Notes: generated by a model not told the origin, from the sequence alone. 64,000 nt of DNA from JAJDUF01 sp965238265 (GCA_965238265.1 OZ250185.1:1488001-1552000), one strand, 5' to 3'. Counted from the stretch's first letter, positions 15,781 through 24,190 are shown. Program-made: numbers and translations.

Positions 15781-16875
15781 ATGAAAAGCGGCATGCTACG
15801 GTTGCTGGTCCTGGTCGTCGCTGTCTGGCTCATCGGCGGTGCTGCGCCGGTCCAGGGGCAGGGCAGCTTCGCGCACGGCGCCGTCGTCGCGCTGCAAGGC
15901 ACGCCGCATCTCTGGTTCGCCGACGAACACGGCGTTTTGCATTGGGGCGGGGATACGCGCGCCTTGGCCGGCAAGCACATTGATTGGAACAACCGCGTCG
16001 AGGTGAGTTTAGAGCGGCTACACACGCTGCCGGTTGGCGATCCTTGGCTGACCGCCGGGCTGCTGAAGGACGGTGATCCCATCTACCTGGTCAAGTGGGA
16101 GAGCAACTGGGAGCAGCCGCAGCTACTGCACATCCAGTCCATCAAGGACGTGGAGTTGTTCGGGATCAACGGCAGTAACTATGGCAAGTTTGTGATCGAA
16201 CGGGACGCTTGGGAGCAACGCTATGGGATTTCGGCGGCTGGCCTCCAGCGTGGCACGCTGCCGGCGGCCACCGCCGTTCCCGGTGCAGTGACGCTGTTAC
16301 CACCGCCACCACCCTCGGATCGGGACGCGCTGGTGGCTTTCTACAACGCGACGGGCGGCGCAAACTGGACGAACAATACGAACTGGTTGAGTGATGCGCC
16401 ACTCAACCTCTGGTACGGCGTCAAAACCGACGACAATGGCCGCGTCACCAGCCTGAGGCTCGGCGGCGCGGGCAGCGGCAACAACCTGACGGGGCCACTG
16501 CTGGCCGAGTTGGGCAACCTGACCAACCTCGAGTCTCTCAACCTCACGGCACTGTGGCTTAACGATAATAGCCTGACGGGACCGATACCGGCCGAGTTGG
16601 GCAATCTGACCAAGCTTCGGTACCTGGCCCTCGACGACAACAACCTGACGGGATCACTGCCGGCCGAGTTGGGCAATCTGACCAAGCTCAGTTCGCTGTA
16701 CCTCGCCGGCAACAGCCTGGCGGGGCCGCTGCCGCAGAGTCTGACGGCCCTAACGGCGCTCAATACCTTTTACTTCCACAACACGGGGCTTTGCGCGCCA
16801 GCTGACAGCACCTTCGGGTCATGGATCCAGGGCATAGACGAAGTTCGCGGCCAATGGGGCTGTACCGCAAGCTGA
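15781..16875 (+). CDS. Secreted protein: LQGTPHLW domain plus plant-type leucine-rich repeats
   Basis: A 364-residue exported protein. Residues 1-27 are a signal peptide (LRLLVLVVAVWLIGG, then VQGQG). Residues ~37-165 form an undescribed domain (ALQGTPHLW, GGDTRALAGKHIDWN, YLVKWESNWEQPQLLHI, LFGINGSNYGKFV, RGTLPAAT), shared with the protein at 33872. Residues ~180-345 are an LRR-N-terminal cap (DRDALVAFYNATGGANW) and several 24-residue LRRs (LTGPIPAELGNLTKLRYL), closed by a Cys-containing C-cap. LRRs bind proteins or sugars, so surface adhesion or recognition is plausible. GGGAGGT lies 8 nt before the ATG. The two-domain fusion is unusual. Confidence 0.75.
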   Translation: MKSGMLRLLVLVVAVWLIGGAAPVQGQGSFAHGAVVALQGTPHLWFADEHGVLHWGGDTRALAGKHIDWNNRVEVSLERLHTLPVGDPWLTAGLLKDGDPIYLVKWESNWEQPQLLHIQSIKDVELFGINGSNYGKFVIERDAWEQRYGISAAGLQRGTLPAATAVPGAVTLLPPPPPSDRDALVAFYNATGGANWTNNTNWLSDAPLNLWYGVKTDDNGRVTSLRLGGAGSGNNLTGPLLAELGNLTNLESLNLTALWLNDNSLTGPIPAELGNLTKLRYLALDDNNLTGSLPAELGNLTKLSSLYLAGNSLAGPLPQSLTALTALNTFYFHNTGLCAPADSTFGSWIQGIDEVRGQWGCTAS

Positions 16876-16921
16876 GAGGGCTGCGTGCTCGGAACGGCAA
16901 TGACCAGAGAGAGGAGATGCC

Positions 16922-17689
16922 ATGACGCTATGCATAGTGGTCAAGAGTCCATCAGGTTTAGCCCTTGCTGCAGATAACCGATTCATAGTGAATGAGCAGA
17001 GTGAACGGACTTTTCCTGTTCGCGTTGACAATCCCACGCAGATTTTGCGCTTTGGTAGACACAACTACGTCGCTGCTGTTGTGTACGGACAAACGGTTCT
17101 TCCTGGCTCTACCTGTACCGCCGAGAGCTTTGTGTCGGAGTTCGCAGCGTCTCTGCAGGCCCGTATACGATCCGTTAAGGATTTTGCCTGGTTACTCTCG
17201 CGATTCTATGCCAAGCAATTCAGGGTTGCTGATTCCGGCTACACAGGTGGTGAACTGCGATGCTTTGTTGCTGGATTTGACGTAGACGATTCTTCTGGCC
17301 GCGTGTTTTGGTTCAGCATACCGAACAAGCAGCCAACGTCAATAGAGTGCAAGAAAAACGTTTCTCCTGAAGGATATGCTGCATTTTGGGGTGGAGATAT
17401 GAAATTCGCGGCTTGCTTCTGGCCCTCGGGTTTGCGGGAGAAAAGTCCAGAGACTGGCCAGCAGTGGCGTCCTGCCCCCTTTTACGCTCTCGATCCGATG
17501 CTAGGACCGGAAGAGATGCCGATCCTAGAAATCATGTCCCTGCGAGGTAGTACAGACATCACTGGCAATTTTATAAGAACAGTCGGTAATGTGCGCCAAC
17601 GGATGGTTGGGAGCCCTACTGTCAGCGGGCACATTGATGTTGCGACGATTACGCCTGAGTGCCTAAGTATCTTTCAGATCCCGGGGTAA
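16922..17689 (+). CDS. Proteasome-like Ntn-hydrolase family protein
   Basis: A 255-residue protein whose N-terminus MTLCIVVKSPSGLALAADNR resembles the start of proteasome beta, HslV and Anbu subunits, in which Thr after the removed Met is the nucleophile; Thr2 is the candidate here, followed by the DGVVLAADSR-like strand. The remainder (RCFVAGFDVDDSSGRVFWFS, GYAAFWGGD) has the alternating strand pattern of the fold. There are no partner ATPase or alpha-subunit genes nearby. The gene is visibly AT-richer than its neighbours, suggesting recent acquisition. AGAGAGGAG precedes the ATG. Catalytic activity is inference, since the Lys33 equivalent cannot be assigned with certainty. Confidence 0.6.
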   Translation: MTLCIVVKSPSGLALAADNRFIVNEQSERTFPVRVDNPTQILRFGRHNYVAAVVYGQTVLPGSTCTAESFVSEFAASLQARIRSVKDFAWLLSRFYAKQFRVADSGYTGGELRCFVAGFDVDDSSGRVFWFSIPNKQPTSIECKKNVSPEGYAAFWGGDMKFAACFWPSGLREKSPETGQQWRPAPFYALDPMLGPEEMPILEIMSLRGSTDITGNFIRTVGNVRQRMVGSPTVSGHIDVATITPECLSIFQIPG

Positions 17690-17838
17690 CCGGGAAAAAG
17701 CTCACGGTTCATCATGTCCCCCTTCCCCGCAAGCTGCTGGATTCTGGCTTTCGCAGGAATGACAGGTAGGACTTAGCGGCACTCGCGGTCACGGCGGCGG
17801 CGCTGTCCATGGTGGTGACGGAGACGGGGAGGTATGTG

Positions 17839-18048
17839 ATGGTGTTGGCAGCGGCGTTCGAGGAGTGGCGCGAGAAGCGACGGCGGGAGCAGATCGCCAG
17901 AGCGGTCGCGGAGAGGCTGCGTGAGAACGATGCCGAGTGGGACGCCTGGAACGAACGACGGATACAGGCCGAGCAGCGCGGGGAACCGTTCGTGGAGCCG
18001 CCGCCTTCGGCGCGCCGCCGCGCCGGTGAGGCAACGACGCAGCAGTGA
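17839..18048 (+). CDS. Small charged hypothetical protein
   Basis: A 69-residue soluble protein, mainly charged alpha-helix (FEEWREKRRREQIARAVAER, then ENDAEWDAWNERR) with a Pro/Arg-rich disordered tail. GGGGAGG lies 6 nt before the ATG at 17839, which decides the start over an upstream ATG at 17809. I recognise no domain; the helical, Arg/Glu-rich make-up suggests coiled-coil or nucleic-acid contact, but no function can be assigned. It is followed by a family A dyad (18082-18108), family C sequence (~18130) and a REP-like dyad (~18170). Confidence 0.5.
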   Translation: MVLAAAFEEWREKRRREQIARAVAERLRENDAEWDAWNERRIQAEQRGEPFVEPPPSARRRAGEATTQQ

Positions 18049-18300
18049 TGGTCCCGGCCTCAGCTGGGCCTCACCCCCCGGCCCCCTCTCCACCATGTGG
18101 AGAGGGGGAGTAGGGCGGAGGGGATGACTCTGGCCCCCTATGGCCCCCCCGCGGTGCAGGGGGACGTGGATTGCGGCTTGCGCCGCAATGACGGGATCGC
18201 CGCCTAGCCTGTCTATCCTGCCGTGCCGCACACCCTGCTGCTGACACCGCACTCCCCCTGGTGGGCGTGTGCTAGAGTGTGCGTAAGGGGGCCGGGGACG

Positions 18301-18888
18301 ATGCTCAGGGGGGCGTTGCTGCTGGTAGACGTTCAGAATGACTTCTGTCCGGGTGGGGCGTTGGCGGTGGGCAGTGGTGATGAGGTGGTGGGGCCACTGA
18401 ACGAGTACATTGCCCGCTTCACCGCCGCCGGGCTGCCGGTGTTTGCGTCGCGGGACTGGCATCCGGCGCAGACGGTGCATTTTCAGTCGGGCGGTGGTCT
18501 GTGGCCGCCACATTGCGTGCAGGACACGCCGGGGGCGGCGTTTCACGCGGACTTGCAGCTGCCGGCCGACGCGATCATCGTGACGAAAGGCAACGATCCG
18601 AGCGAGGATGCCTACTCGGCCTTTCAGGGCCGGGCGGTGCGGGGGGCCGGGGCGGCGGCGGCGCTGCGGGAGCTGGGCGTCGGGCAGCTGTTCGTGGGCG
18701 GGCTGGCAACGGACTACTGCGTGCGTTCGACGGTGCTGGACGGGCTGCGGGCCGGCTTTGGCGCGACGGTGCTGCTGGACGCAATTCGGGGCGTGAACGT
18801 GGCGGCCGGGGATGCGGAGCGGGCGATTGCGGAGATGGTTGAAGCCGGCGCATCCGTGACGACGCTGGGGCGGTTGGAGCTTCTCTGA
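18301..18888 (+). CDS. pncA: Nicotinamidase / isochorismatase-family hydrolase
   Basis: A 195-residue cysteine hydrolase converting nicotinamide to nicotinate in NAD salvage. The catalytic triad is complete: Asp10 (LLVDVQNDFCPGG), Lys96 (VTKGND) and Cys140 (GGLATDYCVRST). The metal ligands fit PncA: Asp52, His54 (SRDWHP) and His71. Length matches PncA (~190-210). The ATG at 18301 follows GGGGCCGGGGACG; longer N-termini lack family similarity. It is 12 nt upstream of a glutaredoxin gene and probably co-transcribed. Isochorismatase paralogues are the alternative, but the metal site favours nicotinamidase. Confidence 0.9.
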   Translation: MLRGALLLVDVQNDFCPGGALAVGSGDEVVGPLNEYIARFTAAGLPVFASRDWHPAQTVHFQSGGGLWPPHCVQDTPGAAFHADLQLPADAIIVTKGNDPSEDAYSAFQGRAVRGAGAAAALRELGVGQLFVGGLATDYCVRSTVLDGLRAGFGATVLLDAIRGVNVAAGDAERAIAEMVEAGASVTTLGRLELL

Positions 18889-18900
18889 GCAGCCGGACGG

Positions 18901-19221
18901 ATGAGTGGTCCAATGACGGGAAGCAACGGCGAGCGTGATAATGGTGGGGCGCCGCGCACCGGCCCCGAGCGGGTGATCGTGTACACGAAGCGCGGGTGTG
19001 GCTGGTGCTACGAGGTGCTCAGTCTGCTCGATAGTCGCGGGATCGGGTATGAGGAGCGCGAGGTCTACGGCAATCCGCGGTACTTCGACGAGATGGTGGA
19101 GAAGTCGGGGCAGTGGCTGGCTCCGGTCGTCGAGATAGACGGGCACCTGCTGATTGATACCGACGCCTACGAGGTCGGGCGCTACTTGGCGCAGCTTGCC
19201 GACCGGCCGGCGGCGGAGTAG
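18901..19221 (+). CDS. Glutaredoxin-like protein
   Basis: A 106-residue thioredoxin-fold protein. The active site CGWC is preceded by VIVYTKRGCG, and the cis-Pro strand WLAPVVEIDGHLLID follows; the glutathione-binding VG appears as YEVGRYLAQL. The first ~22 residues are a poorly conserved extension, so a later start is possible, though no better ribosome site is visible. Predicted role: thiol-disulfide exchange in the cytoplasm. It lies directly after the nicotinamidase and is followed by TGAC-hairpin copy 6. Confidence 0.85.
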   Translation: MSGPMTGSNGERDNGGAPRTGPERVIVYTKRGCGWCYEVLSLLDSRGIGYEEREVYGNPRYFDEMVEKSGQWLAPVVEIDGHLLIDTDAYEVGRYLAQLADRPAAE

Positions 19222-19238
19222 GAGAGCGGGCCTTACCC

Positions 19239-19295
19239 TGACCTGCCAGAGCCGCACAATCCGATGGGATTTGGTGGTGCGGCTCTGGCAGGTCA
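19239..19295. repeat. TGAC-hairpin element, copy 6
   Basis: 57 bp, TGAC...GTCA. Arms CTGCCAGAGCCGCAC (19243-19257) and GTGCGGCTCTGGCAG (19277-19291) pair perfectly, and with the termini the whole stem is 19 bp around a 19-nt loop (AATCCGATGGGATTTGGTG). Intergenic. Confidence 0.92.
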
Positions 19296-19396
19296 CCCCC
19301 CTCTCCCAGGGGGAGAGGGGGGGTGGATTGCCGCTTTCGCGGGAATGACGGATTTGAGCGGTGCAGGTGGGCGGCGGCCGGGTCGTCGCGAAGTGC

Positions 19397-19425
19397 TTGA
19401 TGAATATGCAATGTTGTAGTATGCT
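19397..19425 (+). promoter_or_regulatory. Sigma70-type promoter of hicAB
   Basis: TTGATG (19397-19402), a 17-nt spacer, then TATGCT (19420-19425). The -10 hexamer ends only 6 nt before the hicA ATG, so the transcript would be leaderless. AT-rich context in an otherwise GC-rich region. Confidence 0.6.
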
Positions 19426-19431
19426 CTATAC

Positions 19432-19623
19432 ATGCCGGAGACGAGTAGGCGGCGGATACAGCGGCGACTAGAGCGGGAAGGTTGGTACTTGGCACGACAC
19501 GGCGCCAATCATGACCGGTACGAGCATCCTGAGCGCCAGGTCGTGATTGCGCTGCCCCGTCACCGGACCGTATCTAGCGGCGTAGCCCACGCTATTGCGC
19601 GGTCCGCGGGCTGGACGAAGTAG
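19432..19623 (+). CDS. hicA: HicA-type toxin (mRNA interferase)
   Basis: A 63-residue protein with the dsRBD-like HicA pattern: TSRRRIQRRLEREGWYLARH, GANHDRYEHP with the catalytic histidine, VIALPRHRTVSSGVAHAIAR and a terminal AGW. HicA cleaves mRNA and tmRNA; it is neutralised by HicB encoded next. Length is typical. The gene has a close promoter and no ribosome site, consistent with leaderless translation. It lies 9 nt upstream of hicB. Confidence 0.85.
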   Translation: MPETSRRRIQRRLEREGWYLARHGANHDRYEHPERQVVIALPRHRTVSSGVAHAIARSAGWTK

Positions 19624-19632
19624 GAGGGAGCG

Positions 19633-19923
19633 ATGCTGCGTTATCCAGCACTCGTTGATGGCGAAGAGGGCGCCTATGGCGTGGTCTTTCCCGATCTGCC
19701 GGGCTGTGTCGCGATGGGACACACCGTCAATGAGGCGCTACTCCATGCGGAAGAGGTACTGCGGGATTACGTGGCTGCAATGGAAAAGCATGGCTGGGAG
19801 ATTGCGGCTCCGAGCGCATTTGCTGATGTGGACGCACCGCCAGGGAACATCCTCGTCTTCGTACCCTTAGTACGCCGGCCAGCCGTCGCCTGGCTCGCGC
19901 GGCGTATAGCGCAACTGGCGTAA
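19633..19923 (+). CDS. hicB: HicB-family antitoxin
   Basis: A 96-residue antitoxin with the partial RNase H-like fold: ALVDGEEGAYGVVFPDLPGC, then GHTVNEALLHAEEVLRDYVAAM. No C-terminal DNA-binding helix is clear: the tail VRRPAVAWLARRIAQLA is basic and helical and could fold into a short binding motif. GGAGGGAG precedes the ATG. Expected to mask HicA and to repress the operon through the upstream AT-rich promoter; both points follow from the family, not from direct sequence evidence here. Confidence 0.85.
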   Translation: MLRYPALVDGEEGAYGVVFPDLPGCVAMGHTVNEALLHAEEVLRDYVAAMEKHGWEIAAPSAFADVDAPPGNILVFVPLVRRPAVAWLARRIAQLA

Positions 19924-19935
19924 ACAGGCGCTTGT

Positions 19936-21342
19936 ATGGCTTGGAGTGGACCGCGCGATTTATGGGAGAGCTTGCGCTGGCGCCTGGGCGGCCCGCGCAG
20001 GCTAGGCCCCGGAATTCCCACCGGGACACTCCCTGCGTGCCGGTCGCGGGTGCTCGCCATCGTGCTGCTGATCTTGGCCGGCGTCGCTCTCGTCGCGTGT
20101 GGTGAGGCGGCGGCGCCGGGCGCGGTATCCACGCAGGCGGCTGGTGGGGGCGCGGCTGTATCCACTGCCGCTGCGCCGCAGGCAACGGCCGTGCCGGGGG
20201 CGCCGGCGTTCTCGGTTGACACGCGGACGCTGGTTGCTACGCAACTTCAGGTCCCGGCGCAGTTTCAGCGGGGGCCGTTTGCCCGGCCGCGCGAGTTGCA
20301 GTTGGTCTCCGGCTTCCAGATCAGCGTTTTCGCCGCCGATCTGCCCGGTGTACGGACGGTGGCCGTGACGCCCAGCGGCGACCTGTACGCCACGCTGCCG
20401 GCGCGGGGCCGGATTGTCGGATTGCCCGACCGCAATGGCGACGGGGTAGTGGACAGCGTAGAGACAGTGGCTTCCGGCCTCGATTGCCCCTACGGCATGG
20501 TCTTTCACGAGGGCGCGCTGTACGTGGCGCTGTCTCGACAGGTCGTGCGCTACGCCTATGTGCCGGGCGAGCTGGCGGTGCGGTCGCCGGAGGTGATCGT
20601 GGACGGGCTGCCCGAATCGGGGTGCCAACCCCACCATTATCGCGGGCTGGCCATTGACGACGCCGGGATGCTCTACGTGTCCCTGGGGTCCTCGTGCAAC
20701 GTGTGTATCGAGCGGGATGGGCGGCGCGGCGGGGTCATGCAGTACCGGCTGGACGGTACGGGCGGGCGGCAGTATGCCACCGGCCTTCGTAATCCCGTTG
20801 GTCTGACGATCAACCCCGCGACCGGCCGGCTGTGGACGGTAGTGAACGAGCGGGACCTGCTCGGCGACGACATCCCGCCCGACATGGTGACGACCGTGCA
20901 GGAGGGCGCGCACTATGGCTGGCCCTTCTGCTATCAGCGTGGGGACGGTGCTTGGGTGGTGGATGACCGCGTGCCGGCGCGGAACCCGACCTGCGCCGAG
21001 CTGACGGCCCCGACGGTGCCGGTGCAGGCGCATTCGGCGCCGCTGGGGCTGGCGTTCTACACCGGGGAGCAATTCCCCGCGGCCTACCGGGGCGATCTCT
21101 TCGTCGGCTACCACGGCTCGTGGAACCGGCGCCAGGCCACCGGATACAAGGTCGTCCGCATCAGGTTTATCAATGGTCAGCCGCAGCCACCGCTCGATTT
21201 CGCCCGCGGCTGGCTCGCCGGGCCGCGCGGCCCGGCTGACGCTTGGGGCCGCCCCGTCGAGCCGGTCGTCGGTGGTGACGGCAGTCTGTACGTCACCGAT
21301 GACCGCACCAATGCGATCTACCGTATCAGCTATGTAGGGTAG
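19936..21342 (+). CDS. Sorbosone/glucose dehydrogenase-like beta-propeller lipoprotein
   Basis: A 468-residue exported protein. An N-terminal hydrophobic segment ends in the lipobox LVAC, so it is a lipoprotein with a Gly/Ala-rich tether. The propeller carries GSH/PQQ-dehydrogenase-type strands: FAADLPGVRTVAVTPSGDLYA, DRNGDGVVDSVETVASGL, GLRNPVGLTINPATGRLW, GAHYGWPFCYQ and FVGYHGSWNR. Such proteins oxidise sugars in the periplasm or cell surface with PQQ, although many members lack proven activity. The ~35 residues before the signal segment (MAWSGPRDLWESLRW...) suggest the true start may be later, but no better ribosome site is seen. Confidence 0.82.
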   Translation: MAWSGPRDLWESLRWRLGGPRRLGPGIPTGTLPACRSRVLAIVLLILAGVALVACGEAAAPGAVSTQAAGGGAAVSTAAAPQATAVPGAPAFSVDTRTLVATQLQVPAQFQRGPFARPRELQLVSGFQISVFAADLPGVRTVAVTPSGDLYATLPARGRIVGLPDRNGDGVVDSVETVASGLDCPYGMVFHEGALYVALSRQVVRYAYVPGELAVRSPEVIVDGLPESGCQPHHYRGLAIDDAGMLYVSLGSSCNVCIERDGRRGGVMQYRLDGTGGRQYATGLRNPVGLTINPATGRLWTVVNERDLLGDDIPPDMVTTVQEGAHYGWPFCYQRGDGAWVVDDRVPARNPTCAELTAPTVPVQAHSAPLGLAFYTGEQFPAAYRGDLFVGYHGSWNRRQATGYKVVRIRFINGQPQPPLDFARGWLAGPRGPADAWGRPVEPVVGGDGSLYVTDDRTNAIYRISYVG

Positions 21343-21365
21343 CGCCTCCGGCTGCCAGGTGAACT

Positions 21366-22172
21366 ATGCCGTCTCGTCAGCCCCTCATCACCCTCCTGAC
21401 CGACTTCGGCAGCCGGGATAGCTACGTGGGCGTGCTGAAGGGGGTGATTGCCGGCATCTGTCCCGAGGCTGCCGTCGTGGACCTGACCCACGCGGTACCG
21501 CCGCAGGACATCCGGGCCGGCGCGTTTCATCTGCTGGTGGCCTGTCCGTACTTTCCGGCCGGCAGCATCCACCTCGCGGTCGTGGACCCCGGCGTGGGCA
21601 CCGACCGCCCCTTGATTGCGGTCGAGGCCGGCGGCCACCGGTTCGTCGGGCCGGATAACGGTCTGCTCCGCTGGATCGTAGAACGGCTGGCGCCGGACAC
21701 CTGGCGAGCCGTGCAGCTTACGGAGCCGCGCTATTGGCTCGCGCCGGCGAGCGAGGTCAGCCACACGTTTCATGGGCGCGACATCATGGTGCCGGTCGCT
21801 GCCCATCTCGCGGCCGGCGTGGCGCTGGACCGGCTCGGCCGCCCCCTCGGTGCGCTGGCGGGCGCGCCTTTGCCGCTGCCGACGCGGGACGGCGACCGCC
21901 TCCGGGGCGAAATCCTGCACGTGGACCACTTCGGGAACGCCATCGCCAACATCCGCCGGGAGCATCTCGCCGCGCCGGACGGCGCGCTACGTGTGAGCAT
22001 CGGCGCCCACACCCTGTCCGGCCCGGTCGAGAGCTATGCCGGCGCTGCCGTCGGTGAGCCGTTGGTGATCTGGGGCAGCGCCGGCTTCCTGGAGTTGGCC
22101 ATGCGCGAGGGGAACGCCGCTGCCGCCCTGAGCATCCGGCGTGGCGATCCGGTGTTCGTGCAGCTGGGTTAG
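21366..22172 (+). CDS. SAM hydroxide adenosyltransferase (DUF62 family)
   Basis: A 268-residue enzyme hydrolysing S-adenosylmethionine to adenosine and methionine; related to the SAM-dependent chlorinase/fluorinase. Family marks: LLTDFGSRDSYVGVLKGVI at the start, DLTHAVPPQDI, VVDPGVGTDR, FVGPDNGLL, and in the C-terminal barrel HVDHFGNAIANI. The Asp-Arg-His water-activation set of the family is compatible with D12 and nearby residues but cannot be proved by eye. Its last codons (VFVQLG, stop) are part of a 32-bp direct repeat that recurs at the end of the next gene. Confidence 0.9.
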   Translation: MPSRQPLITLLTDFGSRDSYVGVLKGVIAGICPEAAVVDLTHAVPPQDIRAGAFHLLVACPYFPAGSIHLAVVDPGVGTDRPLIAVEAGGHRFVGPDNGLLRWIVERLAPDTWRAVQLTEPRYWLAPASEVSHTFHGRDIMVPVAAHLAAGVALDRLGRPLGALAGAPLPLPTRDGDRLRGEILHVDHFGNAIANIRREHLAAPDGALRVSIGAHTLSGPVESYAGAAVGEPLVIWGSAGFLELAMREGNAAAALSIRRGDPVFVQLG

Positions 22173-22183
22173 GGCGCGTCTGC
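22152..22183. repeat. 32-bp direct repeat, left copy
   Basis: GTGTTCGTGCAG.TGG.TTAGGGCG.GTCTGC, spanning the last codons and stop of the SAM hydrolase gene. It matches the copy exactly 880 bp downstream at all but three positions, all transitions. The two copies bracket the DUF429 gene. Confidence 0.9.
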
Positions 22184-22212
22184 AAAGTACCGGCCAGCAG
22201 GGAGGAGATGGC

Positions 22213-23052
22213 ATGAACATCATCGGCATTGACTACAGTGGGGCGAGATCGGACCGGCAGACCTGGGTGGCCGAGGGGGTTCTGGACGGTCCGATGCTGA
22301 GGCTGGAAGGCTGCCGCCGCGTGAGCCGGGAGGAACTGTCCAACCTGCTGGCCGGCGGCCCTAGCCCGGCCGTCGCTGCCCTGGACTTCCCCTTCTCGGT
22401 GCCCCACTCCTTCGCCCAATTCTGGCAGCCCGAGGCCGTCGCCATGCCCGACCTATGGCGGGCCGCCGCCGCTATGGATTTGGACAACTTTCTTGGCCTG
22501 CGTGACCAGTTCGTGGACCAGCACGGCGAACCCAGGAGGCTGGCCGAGGCCTACCATCCAGAGTCCTACTCCTCACTGCACCTGGTCAATCCCAACATGG
22601 TGCCCATGACCTTCCGGGGAATGCAGATGCTGCACCGGCTTTGGCCGTTGGGCTGCCAGGCCCCGCCCCTGCCCGGCAACGGTGCCTCTGGGGAGCCAGA
22701 CCCGGCGGCACCGCTGCTGTTGGAAACGATGCCCGGGGCGGCGCTAAAGGCCCTGCGACTGCCCCACAAGGGGTACAAGAACGGCAGCAACGCATTGGCG
22801 CTGCGGAGGAGAATCTTGGACGGGCTGCTCCGGCTGCCGCTGGTTCAGGTCGCGGGGTTGGACGAGCTGCGGGAGCAGTGCCTGGTCAGCCACGATTGTT
22901 TGGACGCGGTGGTTGCCGCAGTGGTAGCGGCGTTGTGGGTGCGCGACCGTTCCCGCTTCCGGCGTCCCGCCGCCGAGGGGGAGCCAGACTTCGACCCGAT
23001 GGTGATGCTGGAGGGATGGCTGTACGCCCCCGTGTTCGTGCAGTTGGATTAG
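22213..23052 (+). CDS. DUF429-family protein (predicted RNase H-like)
   Basis: A 279-residue protein with the start IIGIDYSGARSDRQTWVA, matching the first strand and Asp of RNase H-like folds that define DUF429, then AALDFPFSVP and a late acidic stretch (SHDCLDAVVAAVVAAL) that fits the remaining metal ligands. Function is unproven in the family; nucleic-acid cleavage is expected from fold. GGGAGGAGATGGC precedes the ATG. The final codons (VFVQLD, stop) copy those of the upstream gene as part of a direct repeat, suggesting that the gene arrived as a unit by recombination. Confidence 0.75.
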   Translation: MNIIGIDYSGARSDRQTWVAEGVLDGPMLRLEGCRRVSREELSNLLAGGPSPAVAALDFPFSVPHSFAQFWQPEAVAMPDLWRAAAAMDLDNFLGLRDQFVDQHGEPRRLAEAYHPESYSSLHLVNPNMVPMTFRGMQMLHRLWPLGCQAPPLPGNGASGEPDPAAPLLLETMPGAALKALRLPHKGYKNGSNALALRRRILDGLLRLPLVQVAGLDELREQCLVSHDCLDAVVAAVVAALWVRDRSRFRRPAAEGEPDFDPMVMLEGWLYAPVFVQLD

Positions 23053-23063
23053 GGCGTGTCTGC
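23032..23063. repeat. 32-bp direct repeat, right copy
   Basis: Right partner of the repeat at 22152, over the last codons and stop of the DUF429 gene. After it, CCGGC is also shared with the left copy but with a small gap. Confidence 0.9.
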
Positions 23064-23258
23064 TAACCGGCAGGGGACCATAGGGGCCGGAACCCGGCGG
23101 CAGGGGTGGATTCCCGCGAAAGCGGGAATGACGGGGCCGGGGGTGGGGTGTGCCTCCTCGGCTCCCTCCCTCGCCCGGATGATGGATCTGGCGCGTCACC
23201 GGGGCGTAGCCCCGTATAATGCTGCCGACATTTCCGTTTACCAGGTAGGTAGTGACCC

Positions 23259-24092
23259 GTGCAGGTAGCGCCACTTATTCCACTTAGCTTTTTCCATGTG
23301 CTCGTGATGCTCAGTGCCGGTGGATTGCTGGCCAGTCTCGCGGCCCACCTCCGCACGCCGCTGGCGCGTGGCTACCTCCTCTTCAACGGGGCGGTCCTGC
23401 TCGTGTTCATGGCGCTCGGCCTGTGGCTGCGGTTGGCCCTGCCGCTGCCGTCCCTGCTGCCCTATGACGCGCGCGCGCCTTGGGTGTCGTATGAGCCGGG
23501 CCTGTGGGTGCTCTTCGCAGTGTTGCTGGTCGTTCATCTCCTGCTGGTGCGGGCCGAGCGGCCGCGTCTAGCTACGCGGGTCGGGCTGGCGGCCGGTGGC
23601 GTGGGGCTGGCTACCTTGGCGACCGGCGTGGCCGCGTATCTCCCGCCTGATGTCTTCTTTCTCCTGGCCCTGCTCGCCACGGCGGCGAGCACGCTGGTGC
23701 TGGGGAGCGTGTGGAGCGGCTGGATGCTGGGCCACTGGTATCTGGTGACGCCGCAGCTCTCGCCGCGGCCGTTGCTACTCATCAATACGGTCTTCGCCGC
23801 CGCGCTCGGTGTGCAGGCGCTCTTGGCACTGAGCATGGCCGCGCTGGCCTTGGTCGTGGCGCCTGCGGAGACCGGCCCGGCCGCGCTCCTGGACCGCTAT
23901 AGCTGGTGGTTCGGGCTACGGGTTGGTATCGGGGTGGTGTTTCCGCTGGTACTGAGCTGGATGATCTGGCGGACGGCCCGCACCCGCTCGATGATGGCGG
24001 CCACGGGCCTGCTCTATATCGCTACGGGAGCCGTGGTGAGCGGCGAGATCATCGCCCGCGTCCTGTATTTCGCCGCTCGCGTGCCGGTATGA
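23259..24092 (+). CDS. Polytopic membrane protein, DmsC/NrfD-like
   Basis: A 277-residue protein with about eight membrane helices (e.g. LSFFHVLVMLSAGGLLASLA, VLFAVLLVVHLLLV, LLALSMAALALVV). The final part, MAATGLLYIATGAVVSGEIIARVLYF, resembles the last helices of DmsC-type quinol-oxidising anchor subunits; no catalytic or iron-sulphur partner is adjacent, so the call is tentative. The start is a GTG at 23259 after AGGTAGGTAGTG. A TATAAT at 23215-23220 may be its -10 box, without a good -35. The TGA stop is the first three bases of TGAC-hairpin copy 7. Confidence 0.6.
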   Translation: MQVAPLIPLSFFHVLVMLSAGGLLASLAAHLRTPLARGYLLFNGAVLLVFMALGLWLRLALPLPSLLPYDARAPWVSYEPGLWVLFAVLLVVHLLLVRAERPRLATRVGLAAGGVGLATLATGVAAYLPPDVFFLLALLATAASTLVLGSVWSGWMLGHWYLVTPQLSPRPLLLINTVFAAALGVQALLALSMAALALVVAPAETGPAALLDRYSWWFGLRVGIGVVFPLVLSWMIWRTARTRSMMAATGLLYIATGAVVSGEIIARVLYFAARVPV

Positions 24093-24152
24093 CGCGCCAG
24101 CTTGCACAATCCGATGCTGTCGCAGACCAAGGTGGTGCAAGCTAGCTCGTCA
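24090..24152. repeat. TGAC-hairpin element, copy 7
   Basis: 63 bp, TGAC...GTCA; short arms AGCTTGCAC (24099-24107) and GTGCAAGCT (24135-24143). Its initial TGA is the stop codon of the upstream membrane protein. The loop begins AATCCGATG like copy 6 but is longer (27 nt). Confidence 0.8.
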
Positions 24153-24190
24153 GTAGTCCAGCCCGGCCGCAGGAAACCCCCAAGACAACT

